DNA from: Eubacteriales bacterium | Lineage (GTDB): Bacteria > Bacillota > Clostridia > Lachnospirales > Lachnospiraceae | Reading direction: 5' to 3' | DNA: 64,000 nt | NCBI GenBank assembly: GCA_030537195.1 | Contig: JAUNOK010000007.1 | Location: 1-64,000, forward strand | Shown: one piece after another, positions 62,289 to 64,000 of the stretch | Layout: each line of letters begins with the position of its first letter | Numbering within the stretch: position 1 is the first letter of the stretch | Made by a program: the position numbers and the translations under genes | Notes under the pieces: generated by a model | What the model saw: only the letters and a program-made list of their open reading frames with translations | Databases searched by the model: none | What the model was told of the DNA's origin: nothing

Positions 62289-62900
62289 CTATAATCTTTT
62301 TATACATCTGCCTGGACATACCTCTGCGCAATTACCACAGTGCAGGCAATGATTCTGCTGAATTGAAAAAGGTGTTCCTTCAATAATACATCTTTGAGGA
62401 CAGTTCTTCTTGCATATTCCACATCCAATACATGCCTCTGTTATAATATACCCCTTTTCTCTCTTTACTGCATTTCCTAAAATATATGTATCTCTGAAAA
62501 TCGGATTAACTCCAAGATTAAAATACTCAACCTCTGCTTTATCAATGCAGAATATTATGCCAATGCTTCTTGTATCTCCCGGATACACATTTGCAAGATA
62601 TGGCTGTTCCTCAAATATCTTATCACACCACATCTCCTGTTCTTCATCTGCTACAGCATATGCCTTTCCTGATAAACGAATCATTTCTTTATATCTTGTA
62701 TAGCACAAAATCTGCACCCTGCCATCTTCCATTAACTCCCTGCAGAAATTCTTTCCTCTTGCCGTGAAAAAATACAATGCATTTTCCTCGTAATGAATTG
62801 CACTTATATTTCGTATCTGCGGAGCGCCATCACTATCTACTGTTGCAAATGCAAGAACTCCAACAAGCTGCATTTTCTTTAAACATGTCTGTAAATCCAT
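62289..62900 (-). CDS. Pyridoxamine-5'-phosphate-oxidase-like flavoprotein fused to a 2[4Fe-4S] ferredoxin
   Basis: 203 residues from the ATG at 62900 with GGAGG 8 nt upstream. The N-terminal split beta-barrel (about 1-135), with VGVLAFATVDSDGAPQIRNI and YFFTARGKNFCREL, is a PNPOx-like FMN-binding domain. The C-terminal part (about 150-203) has two [4Fe-4S] motifs: CIGCGICKKNCPQRC and CLHCGNCAEVCPGRC. This combination transfers electrons between Fe-S clusters and flavin. Substrate unknown. It follows the nitroreductase by 26 nt and precedes the Zn-macrodomain by 13 nt. Confidence 0.88.
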   Translation of the reverse strand: MDLQTCLKKMQLVGVLAFATVDSDGAPQIRNISAIHYEENALYFFTARGKNFCRELMEDGRVQILCYTRYKEMIRLSGKAYAVADEEQEMWCDKIFEEQPYLANVYPGDTRSIGIIFCIDKAEVEYFNLGVNPIFRDTYILGNAVKREKGYIITEACIGCGICKKNCPQRCIIEGTPFSIQQNHCLHCGNCAEVCPGRCIKRL

Positions 62901-62926
62901 ATGATATTCCTCCAATAAATAGTTAT

Positions 62927-63502
62927 TTAACCGATTATCTTAACCCTGCCCGTCTTTCTCGGCTTGCTGTGTGGCTGCTCACCATTAATATAGCCAAGAA
63001 TCACAAATCCCTGACATGCATAACCTTCTGGCACGCCCCATTCTTCCATCAATTTTTTACCTTCTTCTGATGCAAATGTTTCATAACCCCTTGAAACTAT
63101 ACACGAAGCAATTCCAAGTTCAGTCGCCTGTAAAATCATATTTTCCATCATGCAGAAAGCGTCTGCTGTCTTGAACAAAAAGTTGTCCTGACAAAATACA
63201 CATATAACCGTTGGTGCATCATAAAATCCATTCTTTATTGATGGATCATCTATTGTACTTGGCTGTTCTTTTGACACATAGCTGCCTGCCAGATGTGTAC
63301 GGTCGAAGTGTGCCATATTCATTTTGCCAACATATGTCGTCATCTCTTTGTTATGAATGGCAACCATCATACTTCTCTGCCCGCCTCCGGCATTAGGCGC
63401 ATAATTGCCGGCTTCCAGAATCTTTTCCAAATCATTAAGGCTTATCTGCTCATCAGTATATTTTCTGATAGAATGTCTTGCTTTAATAATATCCATTAAC
63501 AT
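62927..63502 (-). CDS. Nitroreductase-family FMN oxidoreductase
   Basis: 191 residues from the ATG at 63502, whose A is the last base of the radical SAM stop (TGATG), so translation is coupled. Nitroreductase features: IIKARHSIRKYTDEQISLND (FMN phosphate Arg), AGNYAPNAGGGQ, FCMMENMILQATELGIASC and GVPEGYACQGFVILG. It is a compact form of about 190 residues, usually dimeric with FMN. It could reduce a peptide or small-molecule product of the neighbouring radical SAM protein. Confidence 0.9.
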   Translation of the reverse strand: MLMDIIKARHSIRKYTDEQISLNDLEKILEAGNYAPNAGGGQRSMMVAIHNKEMTTYVGKMNMAHFDRTHLAGSYVSKEQPSTIDDPSIKNGFYDAPTVICVFCQDNFLFKTADAFCMMENMILQATELGIASCIVSRGYETFASEEGKKLMEEWGVPEGYACQGFVILGYINGEQPHSKPRKTGRVKIIG

Positions 63503-64000
63503 CACAATTTCTCCCCGGTAATCTCATTTCTTGTCTTCCAGCACTGCGGATCAGACGCATAGAAACTACTGCTTGTACCATTAGCAACTGCTGGACAGCC
63601 TCTGCACCATGCCTTCAATTCACATTTGCTGCATTTCTCAAATCTATTGTAATCCCTGTATTTCTCCATCTGACATACCCATACATCTGCCAGACGGTCT
63701 TCAAATACATTTGCAATCTTACTGTCTGTAACTCTTCTGCATGCCATTACATCTCCATTTGAAGAGATTGTTATATGGCAGTTTCCACAGTTGCAGCCAC
63801 CATAAATCATTCCTTTCTCTGCATTTTCAGGAAGCTTAAACTGCCCTGTCTCATATTCATACAGAGTCCACAAATGGTCTTTTTTATTAAAATAAGTCTC
63901 ACACCCTGCCTTTTCATATGCCCTATACTTAGCGTCACAGATTTCCAGAAGCTTTCTATACTCCTGCGGAGTCATGCTCGTATCAACCTCGCCGCCTGTA
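63502..64000 (-). CDS. Radical SAM protein, C-terminal SPASM part (partial at window edge)
   Basis: The frame enters from the right edge (TGGEVDTSMTPQEYRKLLEI) and ends at 63502; about 165 residues are visible. The rest, including the CxxxCxxC SAM cluster, lies outside. Visible is a SPASM auxiliary Fe-S domain: CNCGNCHITISSNGDVMACR, then KCSKCELKAWCRGCPAVANG and SDPQCW. SPASM enzymes typically modify peptides (RiPPs) or proteins. The C-G-x-C spacing and the ensuing nitroreductase are compatible with peptide maturation, but no precursor peptide is visible. An ATG at 63975 is internal, since the frame continues upstream. Confidence 0.85.
   Translation of the reverse strand, partial: TGGEVDTSMTPQEYRKLLEICDAKYRAYEKAGCETYFNKKDHLWTLYEYETGQFKLPENAEKGMIYGGCNCGNCHITISSNGDVMACRRVTDSKIANVFEDRLADVWVCQMEKYRDYNRFEKCSKCELKAWCRGCPAVANGTSSSFYASDPQCWKTRNEITGEKL

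Noticed and set aside
1-64000. tRNA, rRNA, CRISPR, insertion sequence or prophage genes
   Set aside because: None seen; the repeats found are palindromic or short tandem elements without transposase or spacer structure.

Overview
The window is AT-rich, gene-dense DNA from a low-GC Gram-positive anaerobe of the class Clostridia, most likely a gut Lachnospiraceae (a Lachnospira/Agathobacter-like genome would fit). The reasons are strong AGGAGG-type ribosome binding sites, short intergenic hairpin-plus-U terminators, a sufCBDSU cluster, an ECF transporter S subunit, a SPQTG-type sortase signal, and several DUF4143 ATPases. The family assignment is inferred from gene content; the species cannot be fixed from the sequence alone. 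No tRNA, rRNA, CRISPR array, insertion sequence or phage gene was seen.

Layout: 1-5.2 kb holds a LytTR two-component pair (kinase cut by the window edge) and an asymmetric heterodimeric ABC exporter. 5.3-7.1 kb holds an ECF S component with a structured leader and a P1-family aminopeptidase. 7.4-12.7 kb holds a methyltransferase, a hydrolase, a DUF4143 ATPase, an autoregulated TetR-GNAT operon with two operators in its promoter, and an ADP-ribosylglycohydrolase. 12.9-17.7 kb holds a macrodomain-HTH protein, a deformylase-like protein, a 2H phosphoesterase, lgt and a YkgJ protein. 17.9-23.4 kb holds KDG kinase, a broken sortase-anchored phosphatase, a second DUF4143 ATPase and a MetE-like methyltransferase. 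23.5-27.8 kb is the FMN-riboswitch-controlled operon ribD-ribE-ribBA-ribH. 28-35.7 kb holds housekeeping and accessory genes (pepT, secreted nuclease, small alarmone synthetase, thrH, malY). 35.7-40.7 kb is the SUF Fe-S assembly operon. 40.7-49.3 kb holds c-di-GMP phosphodiesterase, glpK with a tandem-repeat leader, a hybrid kinase and a third DUF4143 ATPase. 49.5-53.0 kb holds a lipoprotein, GNAT, LysR and SDR genes. 53.1-57.2 kb is a Ktr potassium uptake operon carrying its own truncated KdpD/KdpE pair. 57.2-59.4 kb is an ABC-2 exporter. 59.5-64 kb is a compact operon combining a radical SAM/SPASM protein, nitroreductase, flavin/Fe-S protein, zinc macrodomain, class M sirtuin and a U32-like protein.

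The most interesting signals are: (1) the SirTM/Zn-macrodomain cassette fused operonically to redox and radical SAM genes at the right edge; (2) a 13-nt motif repeated upstream of all three DUF4143 ATPase genes; (3) two long palindromic elements with a conserved core but unrelated, internally complementary arms, each abutting a stop codon (ribBA, relQ); (4) leader RNA structures that can hide ribosome binding sites (ECF S component, glpK, ktrB). A second ADP-ribose-related neighbourhood (macrodomain-HTH plus ADP-ribosylglycohydrolase) lies at 11.9-14.3 kb.
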